Source of the DNA: JBBSWB01 sp038046465
Lineage (GTDB): Archaea > Nanobdellota > Nanobdellia > Woesearchaeales > GW2011-AR9
Direction: 5' to 3'
Length of the DNA stretch: 46,329 bases
NCBI GenBank assembly: GCA_038046465.1
Contig: JBBSWB010000018.1
Location: forward strand, 1 to 46,329
Shown here one piece after another: positions 15,501 to 23,882 of the stretch; position 1 is the stretch's first letter, and each line of letters opens with the position of its first letter. The position numbers and the translations under genes were made by a program. Under the pieces are notes generated by a model. That model ran no database searches. It was given only the letters and a program-made list of their open reading frames with translations, and was not told where the DNA came from.

Positions 15501-16781
15501 CTATTCCTTTTTCGCATCCATTAACACAAATAATTTGTCATGAGGGCGTACTTTCTCAGCAATAGGGACGGTAATACGCTCCCCTTTTTTAGCTTTTTGA
15601 ACTGGTTGGTCTTTTCCTTTACGGTCAATAAAGATGCTATTTACTTTAGTTTGGATTATTCCCGTAGTTGGACCAGTAATTATAATTTCATCTCCTGCTT
15701 TAATCCCCTCTGCTTCTAACTTGATTTCAGCTATTCTTGGTTTACTGAAATAATTTTTTATTACTCCTACATATATTTTTTTCTTAGTTGCTTGTGAGCC
15801 ATAACTCCCAGACCATTCTCCTAATTTTTTGCCTAGGTAATAACCGCCCTGCCAAAAACCACGGTTAAATACGGTTTCTAATGCTTTAGTCCATCGCTGT
15901 ATTTTATCTAAGCTGTAAGTGCCTTGGAGATAACTATCCACCGCTTCCCGATAAGCTTTAACAGTAGTATAAACATATTCTGGCGATCGTCCTCTTCCTT
16001 CAATTTTAAGAATCGTAACTCCTGCCTGTAAAATTTTATCTATACAGCCAATAGTACATAAATCTTTAGGGGACATGACATATTTATTTTCTATTTTTAA
16101 TTCATCTCCAGTTTCGTCATCGATAACTCGATAAGCTCTGCGACAATTTTGCAGGCAGGCTCCTCGATTGGCAGAATGATTATAGGTTGCTAAACTCATA
16201 TAACATTTTCCGGCAATGGAAACACATAAAGCTCCGTGAATAAATAGTTCTATTTTTACTAATTTTCCGCTGGGGCCACAGATGTTTTGTTTCTTAATCT
16301 CTTTAATGATGCTATTGATTTGGGGCAAGGTTAATTCCCTGGCTAACACTAAAACATCAGCAAATTGAGCATAAAATTTTACTGCTCCAAAATTAGAAAG
16401 GTTTGCCTGGGTAGACAGATGAACTTGTAAACCCAATGAACGAGCATAAGCAATAGCCGCTATATCGGTACAGATTACTGCGGTTAAACCGGCTTTTTTT
16501 GCTGCAGTACAAATTTTTTTCATTTGAGTTAAATCTTGATCATAAATAATTGTATTCAAGGTTAAATAAGATTTAAGGTGGTGTTGTTGGCAAATAGTTA
16601 CAATTTTTTTAAGATCTTTGAGGGTAAAATTATTTGCTGCTCGGGCGCGCATATTTAAGGGTCCAATTCCAAAATAAACTGAATTTGCTCCGGCTTGAAT
16701 TGCTGCCCGCAGTGCTTCATACGAACCAGCAGGAGCCATTAGTTCAATTTCTGTTTTCTTGTCGTTTATTTTATCGTTCAT
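15501..16781 (-). CDS. U32 family (peptidase-like) iron-sulfur RNA-modification protein
   Basis: The TIM-barrel N-terminus (ELMAPAGSYEALRAAIQAGA) and the U32 signature ELFIHGALCVS are clear. Cysteines C186, C193, C209 and C213 match the 4Fe-4S ligands of the family. Bacterial relatives RlhA and TrhP hydroxylate rRNA or tRNA and use prephenate-dependent chemistry. A chorismate mutase, which makes prephenate, lies directly downstream, and this supports a similar role. The C-terminal 80 residues form a beta-barrel domain. It overlaps the upstream radical SAM gene by ATGA (16778-16781). Confidence 0.86.
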   Translation of the reverse strand: MNDKINDKKTEIELMAPAGSYEALRAAIQAGANSVYFGIGPLNMRARAANNFTLKDLKKIVTICQQHHLKSYLTLNTIIYDQDLTQMKKICTAAKKAGLTAVICTDIAAIAYARSLGLQVHLSTQANLSNFGAVKFYAQFADVLVLARELTLPQINSIIKEIKKQNICGPSGKLVKIELFIHGALCVSIAGKCYMSLATYNHSANRGACLQNCRRAYRVIDDETGDELKIENKYVMSPKDLCTIGCIDKILQAGVTILKIEGRGRSPEYVYTTVKAYREAVDSYLQGTYSLDKIQRWTKALETVFNRGFWQGGYYLGKKLGEWSGSYGSQATKKKIYVGVIKNYFSKPRIAEIKLEAEGIKAGDEIIITGPTTGIIQTKVNSIFIDRKGKDQPVQKAKKGERITVPIAEKVRPHDKLFVLMDAKKE

Positions 16782-17764
16782 TTTCGTTTAAATCTCTTTA
16801 AGTACAAAGGAACCATTTGTTTCATTTCTTCTTTAATATTCTCGTCAATTTCTAATTGGTCAATCTGTTTATCCCAATCAATTTCCGGAAGTTTAGTTAT
16901 CGTTCCAGTTAATTCTCTTCCTGCTTCTTTAATATCTTTGGTAATCCTAAATGCTTCCGGTGTAGCAAACATCTTGGTTGCGGGGAATTTGGTGAAAGCA
17001 TTTGCTCCGGCTTTCATTAACTTTCCTACTTCTTCATATCTTCGGGCAGTAGTTCCGGCAATGATTTCCAGTTTGGGAAAAGCTATTCTGGTTTGAGCAA
17101 TCCACCACAGATAATCTTCTGTTTTTGGTCCATTCGAATGTTCAAACATGGTTCCCTTCACTGGTTTTAAAGCATAAAAAGTTATGCGGTCTAATTTATG
17201 TTTGGTAATAAACTGAGTTAATAATTGGAAATCTTCTTTTTTCTCTCCTAAACCAATAACGATCGTCATACTTTTTTTTAATCCATCAGCATAAGAAAAC
17301 ATTTTTTCATACGGTTGAATAGCTTTGTCCGGACAGATTTGGTCGTGTAATTGTGGTTCAACCGTTTCAATACTGCTTACAATTCCTTTTATATGGGGTC
17401 GGAATAGGGCCAAATCTTCTTTAGACAAAGCTCCTAAATTTAACCAAATCTTTTCTCCATAAACTTTACTGATTAATTCAGCAATCTTAACTAATTCTTC
17501 GGTAGGAAAGATTCTATATCCGCCGGTAATAAATTCGATTCTCCAGCCCAGTTCTTTACACAGCAGTGCTTCTACTAACACCGAAGCTAAGCTTCGTTTG
17601 GCTTTTCCAGCATATTTAATCTTATGTTTCTGCGTAGAGCGAAAGCAAAACTTACAAGTACCCAAATCACAGAACCAGGACAGAAAAATACATCGGCCAT
17701 ACCAGGTTTTATTACTAAAGTTCTCTGCGTAAACTTTTTGGGCTTGTTGAAGTAATTCATTCAT
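16778..17764 (-). CDS. Radical SAM protein, biotin synthase-related (COG2516-like)
   Basis: The 328-residue enzyme has a cysteine cluster C32-DLGT-C37-KF-C40, a CX4CX2C spacing instead of the standard CX3CX2C. Downstream features resemble BioB/PylB-type barrels: ITGGYR, WLNLGALS, SSIETVEP, IVIGLGE and the late segment IIAGTTARR. Archaeal biotin synthase-related proteins of unknown substrate are the closest group I recognise. It is the first gene of an operon with the U32 protein, chorismate mutase and PyrD, and coupling by ATGA to the U32 gene suggests a joint role, possibly RNA modification. Confidence 0.8.
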   Translation of the reverse strand: MNELLQQAQKVYAENFSNKTWYGRCIFLSWFCDLGTCKFCFRSTQKHKIKYAGKAKRSLASVLVEALLCKELGWRIEFITGGYRIFPTEELVKIAELISKVYGEKIWLNLGALSKEDLALFRPHIKGIVSSIETVEPQLHDQICPDKAIQPYEKMFSYADGLKKSMTIVIGLGEKKEDFQLLTQFITKHKLDRITFYALKPVKGTMFEHSNGPKTEDYLWWIAQTRIAFPKLEIIAGTTARRYEEVGKLMKAGANAFTKFPATKMFATPEAFRITKDIKEAGRELTGTITKLPEIDWDKQIDQLEIDENIKEEMKQMVPLYLKRFKRK

Positions 17765-17870
17765 GAATCTATATTTTTCAGGCTATTTTATAAAAGTAAT
17801 GATGTTTTTTGTTTTCCTGTTTAATAAACTTTATAAAGAACCCGTTTAAAAAAATTTTAGCGAAAATACA

Positions 17871-18707
17871 ATGAGCCTATATAATATTTTTGAATGTCTA
17901 AACCCAGATGGAATAGTTCCTACTTTAGAAGACTGTGCGGCTGCCGGTTATCGGCCCGCTTTTATGCCTGAACTGATTAGAGAAAGACTTGCTCAGCCTA
18001 AGCTAGATAAAATTTGGCAGAATTGGTGGACTTCCGCCAGTTTAATTGCTTCCGGAAGAACAAAACAGGGAACTTATGTTAAAGTTATTGCTCACGTTCC
18101 GCATGCTTTTCTTAAGCCTAAAACGCTTGGTAAAGTGCTTAAGCATGACTTAAAGCCCCATTATTCAGGCATATATCTACAACGGAACTTAACTGCTAAG
18201 GGCGCCGGTAAATATCCGCAAGCGGACTTTAATCGCTTGCTAAATTTAGCTGAACAGGGCAAGGAAGGAGTATTTGTAATACCGGAAGAAACATTTACTA
18301 AGGCTGATTTGAACACTATCGTGTGGGGAGTAACTGAAAGTGAGGCCAAGAAATATTTAGTTGAGCGTGAGAAAAAATTTGGCCCTGGGTGGTGTAATGG
18401 GTATGCCGATATGGCTTCTAAAGAGCCAGTAGGGCGCTTGGTGTATCTCGGCTACTGCTACGGCAATGCTGACGGCGTTGAAGGCGGTATCGATCTTAGT
18501 GGCCGTGCTCGCGTTTTTGGGGTACGTGCGAGCGATAGCGAGCAGGATTCGCCCGCAGGGCGTGGCGCAAAAAATGATTTTCAACAGCACTACGCTGCTT
18601 TATTAGCTGATCCGGAAAGGGCAGTTAAAGCTTTAGACGACCAAAAAGCAGCGGCATTAATGAAAGTGCTTTCTCAGTATATGGCTAGAAAAGTAGAAAA
18701 AATTTAA
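17871..18707 (+). CDS. Hypothetical protein with internal GC-rich variable-type module
   Basis: The 278-residue protein has an unrecognised N-terminal region. Residues about 188-230 contain GRLVYLGYCYGNADG, GIDLSGRAR and VFGVRASDSEQDSP, coded by a markedly GC-rich stretch (about 18425-18570), and a normal AT-rich tail of 45 residues follows. The module resembles the C-terminus of the protein at 7857-8672, and both genes share GCTCGCG (18507-18513) and GGGGTACGT (18519-18527). A 5-bp GC hairpin lies at 18550-18562. This fits a target of a diversity-generating retroelement, but no retroelement is visible here. A TATA box is at 17829-17838. Confidence 0.62.
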   Translation: MSLYNIFECLNPDGIVPTLEDCAAAGYRPAFMPELIRERLAQPKLDKIWQNWWTSASLIASGRTKQGTYVKVIAHVPHAFLKPKTLGKVLKHDLKPHYSGIYLQRNLTAKGAGKYPQADFNRLLNLAEQGKEGVFVIPEETFTKADLNTIVWGVTESEAKKYLVEREKKFGPGWCNGYADMASKEPVGRLVYLGYCYGNADGVEGGIDLSGRARVFGVRASDSEQDSPAGRGAKNDFQQHYAALLADPERAVKALDDQKAAALMKVLSQYMARKVEKI

Positions 18708-18719
18708 TTTTTTTTAAAT

Positions 18720-19466
18720 TCAATCATTATCCACTCTGGGAGCCAGAATAAAGCTTAACAGCAATTTGTCTTTTACTTTGTATTCCAACTTTAAAGGGTA
18801 ATCAGTATTAAAGTACAAGGAAGCGTTCTCAGATAATTTTCCCCCGGCAATCATCTTCCGCAGATACTCTAAAGAATATTTAGCTTTGAATTTATCTTCG
18901 GAAGCAGTTTTAATGGTGGTTTTTCCGCCATGCTTAATTTCTACAAAAGCTTTGGATAAATCTCCTTCTGCTTTTACAAATAATTGGTTTTTTTCTCCCA
19001 AGAAAGTAACTGATTCAGCCACCACACTTACGTCTTCAATTGCTTCGGAAAGAGTTTCTGAACTGGTCTCGATAACTAAAGGGAAACTTAATTCCGGCAC
19101 TTTTTGTTCTTTATCTTCTATTTCTAAGGTCGGAATAGAAAAGGATCTAGTAGTATCACTTTTAAGTTGGATTTTTAATTTACTATCATCGGTGGTTTCT
19201 AGAGTTAAAGTGTCATTACCTTTAGCTCGGCGTAAAATTTGTTTTAAGCTATTAAGGTTAATAGAAATTTCCTCTACTCCATGAGCATCATACTCAGTAA
19301 AGCTGCTGCTGAGCAATTTAAAGACCACCATAGCTACATTTGCAGGATCCATGGCTACTAATTCTAAACCATCAGAACTAACTTTAAATTTTGCTTCTGT
19401 AACTAATTCAGAGATGATGGAAATACTATCTTTAAAATATTTTGGTTCAGCTAAGACAAGTTTCAT
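18720..19466 (-). CDS. pcn: PCNA sliding clamp
   Basis: The 248-residue protein is the replication and repair clamp that encircles DNA as a trimer. It has two repeated domains and the family segments SSDGLELVAMDPANVAMV and a C-terminal LSFILAPRVDND. The interdomain loop lies near residue 120. Its start is supported by a GGGGG Shine-Dalgarno sequence at 19475-19479 and a TATA box at 19505-19514. It is convergent with the gene at 17871, with a T-rich 12-base gap. Confidence 0.95.
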   Translation of the reverse strand: MKLVLAEPKYFKDSISIISELVTEAKFKVSSDGLELVAMDPANVAMVVFKLLSSSFTEYDAHGVEEISINLNSLKQILRRAKGNDTLTLETTDDSKLKIQLKSDTTRSFSIPTLEIEDKEQKVPELSFPLVIETSSETLSEAIEDVSVVAESVTFLGEKNQLFVKAEGDLSKAFVEIKHGGKTTIKTASEDKFKAKYSLEYLRKMIAGGKLSENASLYFNTDYPLKLEYKVKDKLLLSFILAPRVDND

Positions 19467-19504
19467 AAATTAAACCCCCTTAAAAATCTTCCAAGAACGA
19501 GCTC

Positions 19505-19514
19505 TTTATAAAAT
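19505..19514 (-). promoter_or_regulatory. TATA box of the PCNA gene
   Basis: ATTTTATAAA read on the minus strand, centred about 43 bases before the ATG. A strong purine-rich ribosome binding site sits between it and the start. Confidence 0.5.
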
Positions 19515-19539
19515 TTGTTGTTGTATAGTGGTAGTGTGC

Positions 19540-20880
19540 CTATTTAAGCTTAAGCCGTTTTCCATTTTCCATCATATAAACAGTCTTATTTCTTTTGTAA
19601 CCCATTTCTTCTGCTAACTCAGTTAAATGGACAGCATGGTCATAGCCGGCATGGGATGGAACGATATACTTTGGTTTTATCAGTTCAATCAAATCGCGAT
19701 GGTCTTCCCTAGCGGCATGTCCAGAAACATGGATATCCCGAAAAAGACGTACTCCGCTGTTTTTCAGCTGTTGTTCTAATTTATTACGATTATCCCGGTT
19801 AAGTTCGACCGGAATAACTGAACAGCTAAAAATAACCATGTCTCCCGTGCTAAATTTAAACGGTAATTCTCCTCGAGCCATGCGGGAAAGAATCGCTTTG
19901 GGTTCTCCTTGGTGTCCAGTAACCACCAAAAGATATTTTCCTTTACCTTCTTTTTCTACTTTTTTAAGGAATTTTTCTACTTTATCCCGATGTTTAATTA
20001 TTTTAATATTTTCTTGAAAATCGATTAAGCCAATTCTTTCTCCGGCAGTAATATATTTAGACAAGGAGCGGCCCAAAAAAACCACTTTCCGATTCAATTT
20101 TATACCCAGTTCAGTGATGCTTTTTAATCGGGCGATATGGGAGGAAAAAGTGGTAGCAATCATCGCTTTATCTTCTGCGTGCACCCCTAACATAACGTCA
20201 ATAAGCATTTGTTTAGCTACCGATTCAGAAGGGGTCTTTTTATGTTCATGAGCATACAAAGATTCGACAATCAACAATAACACCCCTTCTTTACCAACCT
20301 CTTCTAAACGCTCAAAATTGGGTTTTTTACCTAATACCGGCTGGCGGTCAAACTTATAATCGTTGGCATAAACAATTTTTCCGTAAGGCGTATCTAACAC
20401 AATCATCGACGCTTGCGGAATGGAGTGAGTCATATTTACTAATTCTATAGAAATTTTCTTAGACAGTTTGTATTTTGAATTAAGATTTAAGCTGATTAAA
20501 GGATTAGGTATTTTTATCCCCTCATCCATAAAAATACTTTTTAAGACTTCAGCAGTATAAGGAGTACAGACAATCGGAGCCTGAGGAAAAATAGCCGCAG
20601 CAAAGGGGATAGCTCCAATATGGTCTAAATGCCCGTGGCTGGGGACAATTCCGATAACTTTTTTCTTCCAATCTTCAATTAAGGAATAATCTGGAACCGC
20701 ATCTACTTTGAGCAACTCTTCATAACTTAATGCGTTGATATCTTCATCTTCAGTATAACGGATATAGTTTTCCATATGCAGGCCCATATCTAGAATAATT
20801 ACTTCATCATCTATTTTTACTGCAGTAGAATTTTTACCGGTTTCTGAGAAACCCCCAACAGTGCATATTTCAATTGGCAT
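19540..20880 (-). CDS. rnj: Archaeal RNase J (metallo-beta-lactamase/beta-CASP)
   Basis: The 446-residue enzyme is a 5'-3' exoribonuclease of RNA decay. Motif 2, SHGHLDH, is at residues 81-87. Beta-CASP motifs follow: TTFSSHIARLKSI, GRSLSKY, TGHQGEP, and the C-terminal HVSGHAAREDH and VPSHAGYDHAVH. It lacks the C-terminal extension of bacterial RNase J, which is the archaeal form. It probably follows its own promoter on the minus strand, upstream of the PCNA gene with a 73-base gap. Confidence 0.93.
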   Translation of the reverse strand: MPIEICTVGGFSETGKNSTAVKIDDEVIILDMGLHMENYIRYTEDEDINALSYEELLKVDAVPDYSLIEDWKKKVIGIVPSHGHLDHIGAIPFAAAIFPQAPIVCTPYTAEVLKSIFMDEGIKIPNPLISLNLNSKYKLSKKISIELVNMTHSIPQASMIVLDTPYGKIVYANDYKFDRQPVLGKKPNFERLEEVGKEGVLLLIVESLYAHEHKKTPSESVAKQMLIDVMLGVHAEDKAMIATTFSSHIARLKSITELGIKLNRKVVFLGRSLSKYITAGERIGLIDFQENIKIIKHRDKVEKFLKKVEKEGKGKYLLVVTGHQGEPKAILSRMARGELPFKFSTGDMVIFSCSVIPVELNRDNRNKLEQQLKNSGVRLFRDIHVSGHAAREDHRDLIELIKPKYIVPSHAGYDHAVHLTELAEEMGYKRNKTVYMMENGKRLKLK

Positions 20881-21013
20881 GGGTAAAAGAATTATTCAGG
20901 AGTTTAAAAAGGTTCTTTTAATAATATTCTAAGAAACAATTCCAGAGCAATTATTTTAAATAAATAGCTTAAACCAACGAAATTATTATAAAGTTTAATC
21001 TATCCCAATTATT

Positions 21014-21766
21014 ATGTTTTCAATACTTTCTGAATTGTTGAATATCGAAGATGTTTTAAACAATTCGATGCGGGTTGTGATAGAGCAAACTAACTTTAAA
21101 CAAATTTGTAAAGGAAAAACCAAAGATTGGGATTTTATCCTTAAAGAAGATCAACTTCCTTTAGATGACCTGCTGCTTATTGGGTATGATAAAGACTTAG
21201 ATAAAAATCTTTTTGAATGGACTGCTGCTTATGAACAAAAAGGAAAAGCAGAAGATTTCACAATCTATTCTTTATCCCTGGCGGAAGTTATTCGTAAGTT
21301 AAGCCCCAATCTATATCCAGTTCAAGTTCCTGGTAGTACCCTTACTTTCCCTTGTGTAGATCCCCAGACTGAATTAATCGAACTCCATTTTGAAAAGAAA
21401 ACTATCCCTTTATTTAGTTCGGTTGATCACGAGCTAATCATTCCTACTGAACTAGCAAGCGTAGCTTATATTCCCTCCAACCAAGATCTTTCAGAAGCAA
21501 TTGCTTCTCAGTTAGACGATTTGTTTGAGGAATTTGGAGAGGATGCACCTGAAAATCTTAATTTTAGAGGGATTGTTACTTTACCCTTCGCTTTGTTTAC
21601 GGGAGGAAACTTAAAAGATAGTAAATATATTAGCACCACTGGATGTTTGGCTGTAGCCCTTATTGCTCAGCAAGACTTTGTTAGCGCAAATAAAACCGAT
21701 TTGTCTATGCGAGAAAGAATTAATCACGCTTCTGAATTTATTAACAAATATTTACCTCTTATTTAA
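21014..21766 (+). CDS. Hypothetical protein
   Basis: This 250-residue acidic protein has no membrane segment, signal peptide or motif I recognise. It contains mixed helical and strand segments, a TLTFPCVDPQTELIELHF stretch and a C-terminal helix. It overlaps the convergent RdgB gene by 15 bases. Codon use is like its neighbours. Confidence 0.6.
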   Translation: MFSILSELLNIEDVLNNSMRVVIEQTNFKQICKGKTKDWDFILKEDQLPLDDLLLIGYDKDLDKNLFEWTAAYEQKGKAEDFTIYSLSLAEVIRKLSPNLYPVQVPGSTLTFPCVDPQTELIELHFEKKTIPLFSSVDHELIIPTELASVAYIPSNQDLSEAIASQLDDLFEEFGEDAPENLNFRGIVTLPFALFTGGNLKDSKYISTTGCLAVALIAQQDFVSANKTDLSMRERINHASEFINKYLPLI

Positions 21767-22366
21767 GAGAATTTGAAAATAATCTTTTACCTGCTGCAAA
21801 GCTTTTCCCCGGTGACTCAATTGGTTTTTCTTTTCTGTATTTAAAGTAATATAAACTTTGTCGAAACCTTCTGGTATAAAACAGGAACTTAAAGGTAATC
21901 CTGGGTGGATTGGTGCTTCTAAAGCCCTAGTTATTTTCCCCTTTGTTTTTCCTATAAAATTCTTAATAAGATTTCCTTTTTTATCAACTAAGCAGAGATT
22001 ACAAACGAAAGTAGCCGTCCTTTTTTCATCTGGGCAGGATTCCATTCGTTTTAAAAAATAGTTAATCCACTCTTGGTCAGAAACGTTTGCTCCCGCACCC
22101 CATCTTCTGGTTTTCACGCCTAATTCATTTTTTAGGGCATCTACAGCAATTCCTGAATCATCTGCTAAAGTCATTAAGCCGGTTTTTTGAGCAGCATATT
22201 GCGCTTTTTTAAAAGCATTTTCAGCGTAAGTCTTTCCGTCTTCAACTGAATCAGGAATGGTTAAATTAAGTTCTTTTAACGAGCTTAATGTCAACGGAAG
22301 ATTAGCCAAACTAACAGAAATTTCTTTAAATTTACCAGGATTTTCGGTTGCGATTAATAGTTTCAT
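21752..22366 (-). CDS. rdgB: XTP/dITP pyrophosphatase (RdgB/HAM1)
   Basis: The 204-residue house-cleaning enzyme hydrolyses non-canonical purine triphosphates. The substrate motif TENPGKFKEI at the N-terminus, LADDSGIAVDAL in the middle and LSHRGKALQQ near the end are all present. The ATG at 22366 fits the family N-terminus (MKLLIATEN), although a start three codons upstream is possible. It lies 23 bases downstream of the tRNA-Leu gene on the same strand. Confidence 0.92.
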   Translation of the reverse strand: MKLLIATENPGKFKEISVSLANLPLTLSSLKELNLTIPDSVEDGKTYAENAFKKAQYAAQKTGLMTLADDSGIAVDALKNELGVKTRRWGAGANVSDQEWINYFLKRMESCPDEKRTATFVCNLCLVDKKGNLIKNFIGKTKGKITRALEAPIHPGLPLSSCFIPEGFDKVYITLNTEKKNQLSHRGKALQQVKDYFQILLNKR

Positions 22367-22434
22367 TGGTAACATTTAATAAATAAAATGCGGACGGCAG
22401 GGCTCGAACCTGCGTAGACACTAAGTCAATGGAT

Positions 22435-22467
22435 CACTCCACTATAAAGTGGGAAATGGTTTTAGCA
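22435..22467 (-). other. Anticodon-loop intron of tRNA-Leu
   Basis: These 33 bases sit at the canonical archaeal position 37/38. Exon bases ACTC can pair with intron bases GAGT (22439-22436), giving a bulge-helix-bulge-like fold, and CCAC/GTGG closes an inner hairpin. Shifting the cut by one base (22436-22468) would give the conserved loop CTCAAGA, so the exact boundary is uncertain. Confidence 0.8.
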
Positions 22468-22484
22468 TTTGAGTCCATCCCGTT

Positions 22485-22514
22485 AAGTCGTGTTAAACAA
22501 AAGCTTAACGCATT
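22485..22514 (-). other. D-loop intron of tRNA-Leu
   Basis: These 30 bases interrupt the D loop after GGTC, and AA is repeated at both borders so the cut may shift by up to two bases. Removal gives the common sequence GGTCAACGG. The insert contains a GTTAA/TTAAC hairpin, and its CGTT can pair with AACG of the next exon. Confidence 0.78.
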
Positions 22515-22558
22515 GACCACTCCGGCACGTCCGCGAATTGATAGAATTATCTATAGCT

Positions 22559-22570
22559 ATTTTATAAAAT
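22559..22570 (-). promoter_or_regulatory. TATA box of tRNA-Leu
   Basis: TTTTATAAAAT on the minus strand, centred about 30 bases upstream of the tRNA 5' end, which predicts a leader of only a few bases. Confidence 0.55.
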
Positions 22571-22586
22571 TAACTGAAAAATAAAT

Positions 22587-23045
22587 TTATTTTATGTTCT
22601 TTAGCCTGCCTTCAATATCTTTTAGCTGCAATTCTAAATCTTCTAATTCATTTCCTTCCGGCTCTTCAGGTTCTTCACTAGGCAGATTGAATTCTTCAGT
22701 CGGCAATTCTTCAACTTCTTCTTTAGGTAAGGTTTTTTTAGAAATTAATCCTTTTAATTTTCCTTTAGGCAAGTATCTTTTTAACTTATTTTCAATCAAG
22801 CTGTTTAAAGCTTTAGCATCAGCTTGAAGTTTATTTAAAGCAACTAATTTTTCTTCCTGAACTTTTAGGAAGGTTTCATATCCCTGCATAAAGATAATTA
22901 TTTCTCTTAAAGCTTCTAAGATATCTTTCCGAACATTTTTAGGTTCATCAATTTGAACCATAAAATTAAGATGTTTATCTTTACTAGTAACCGGTTCTGT
23001 TCGAAGCTTTTTTCCTTTAGCAGTAATTTTTTTGCTTTTTTTCAT
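22587..23045 (-). CDS. Small coiled-coil protein, third gene of a three-gene cluster
   Basis: The 152-residue protein has a basic N-terminus, a central region predicted as helical coiled coil (about 30-95), and an acidic, proline- and glutamate-rich C-terminal part. It ends in another helix, with LEDLELQLKDIEGRLKNIK. No enzymatic motif is seen. The ATG at 23045 is preferred; a TTG at 23057 overlaps the gene upstream. Together with the two genes before it, it resembles scaffolding or surface-machinery accessory proteins, but this is inference. Confidence 0.6.
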   Translation of the reverse strand: MKKSKKITAKGKKLRTEPVTSKDKHLNFMVQIDEPKNVRKDILEALREIIIFMQGYETFLKVQEEKLVALNKLQADAKALNSLIENKLKRYLPKGKLKGLISKKTLPKEEVEELPTEEFNLPSEEPEEPEGNELEDLELQLKDIEGRLKNIK

Positions 23046-23053
23046 GTTAGGGA

Positions 23054-23281
23054 TCAAAATTGTTCAGGTTCATTTAAAGAATGGTTAATAAAATCAATTT
23101 TCTTTTCTACTTCTGACAAAGTATTCTGCCACATTTCTAATTGGTGATCTTCTTCATTCTTTAAATCATTAATTTTTAACAGAGTTGATTTTGCATCATC
23201 TAATTTTTTTCTAACTGCTTTAACAATTTCTAAAACACTATTATAATCATCTATTTTTATAAAGACCGGCATTTTTTCCAT
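23054..23281 (-). CDS. Small coiled-coil protein, middle gene of the cluster
   Basis: The 75-residue acidic protein is almost entirely helical with heptad-like spacing (VLEIVKAVRKKLDDAKSTLL and on). Its ATG follows a GAGGTGA ribosome binding site. It is separated by 11 bases from the gene upstream, so the cluster is one operon. It probably forms a heteromeric coiled coil with its neighbours. Confidence 0.6.
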   Translation of the reverse strand: MEKMPVFIKIDDYNSVLEIVKAVRKKLDDAKSTLLKINDLKNEEDHQLEMWQNTLSEVEKKIDFINHSLNEPEQF

Positions 23282-23292
23282 TAAAAGTCACC

Positions 23293-23766
23293 TCAACCTT
23301 TAAATAAAACTTTATCAATGCTTAATAAGTTATCGTGCAACCCTTTCATAAGCTTTCTAAGTCGATTAAAATTTTTTTCTTCATTAAATTCCGAAGTACC
23401 TAATTTTTTATTAGTTTCATTAAGCTCAGTTAATTCTTTCTTAACTAAATCAATTTCTCCCAGGATTCGCTGATAAACCTCTATTTTTACATATAATTCT
23501 TCTTTTCGTGATTCAAACGGATAAGCATCTGAAGTTAGGCCTTCCTCTTCTGATTCATCCACTGGTTCAAAAGGCGAATCCATTGCTGTTTCATTCTCTT
23601 CTGGAAAAGCCACCGGTTTATCAAATCCAACTGCTTCTTTGATTTCTTTCGGTTCAATTACCCTTCTAGATGGAGCAACTGGAAATCTTAACGCTTTATC
23701 ATCTATTGCTCTACCTTCCGGTAAAGGAACCTGTGGAACCTTCTTTTTTCCAAATAACCAACCCAT
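23293..23766 (-). CDS. Conserved coiled-coil protein with MGWLFGKKK N-terminus
   Basis: The 157-residue protein begins with the short amphipathic motif MGWLFGKKKVPQVPLPEGR, which could bind a membrane. A disordered acidic middle follows, then a helical C-terminal half (about 85-155). From memory, proteins with this N-terminus recur in DPANN genomes as uncharacterised families. It leads the three-gene minus-strand cluster and is divergent from the lamin-tail surface protein at 23883. Confidence 0.62.
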   Translation of the reverse strand: MGWLFGKKKVPQVPLPEGRAIDDKALRFPVAPSRRVIEPKEIKEAVGFDKPVAFPEENETAMDSPFEPVDESEEEGLTSDAYPFESRKEELYVKIEVYQRILGEIDLVKKELTELNETNKKLGTSEFNEEKNFNRLRKLMKGLHDNLLSIDKVLFKG

Positions 23767-23882
23767 TTTATAGTTTAAGAGAAAGCGGTTTAAATACTTT
23801 GTTTAGTATTATTGAATAGTAACTGTATTGTATAGGTTCAATTGAACAAAACTATTTATTCTCTGGTTTAACCCAGCCGTTT

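Larger units (their letters stand above)
22389..22534 (-). tRNA. tRNA-Leu(CAA) with two introns
   Basis: Read on the minus strand, the acceptor stem GCGGACG (22534-22528) pairs with CGTCCGC (22396-22390), with discriminator A at 22389. The T arm is GCAGG-TTCGAGC-CCTGC. A class II variable arm has stem GAC/GTC. The anticodon stem ATGGA/TCCAT encloses CTCAA, giving anticodon CAA at 22471-22469. Removing 30 bases from the D loop and 33 from the anticodon loop leaves an 83-base tRNA-Leu. CCA is not encoded. A TATA box (TTTTATAAAAT, about 22559-22570) lies 25-30 bases upstream. Confidence 0.9.

Noticed and set aside
19515..19535. TTGTTGTATAG near the PCNA promoter as a fourth operator
   Set aside because: Only one half-site is present, with no matching inverted arm at the right spacing.
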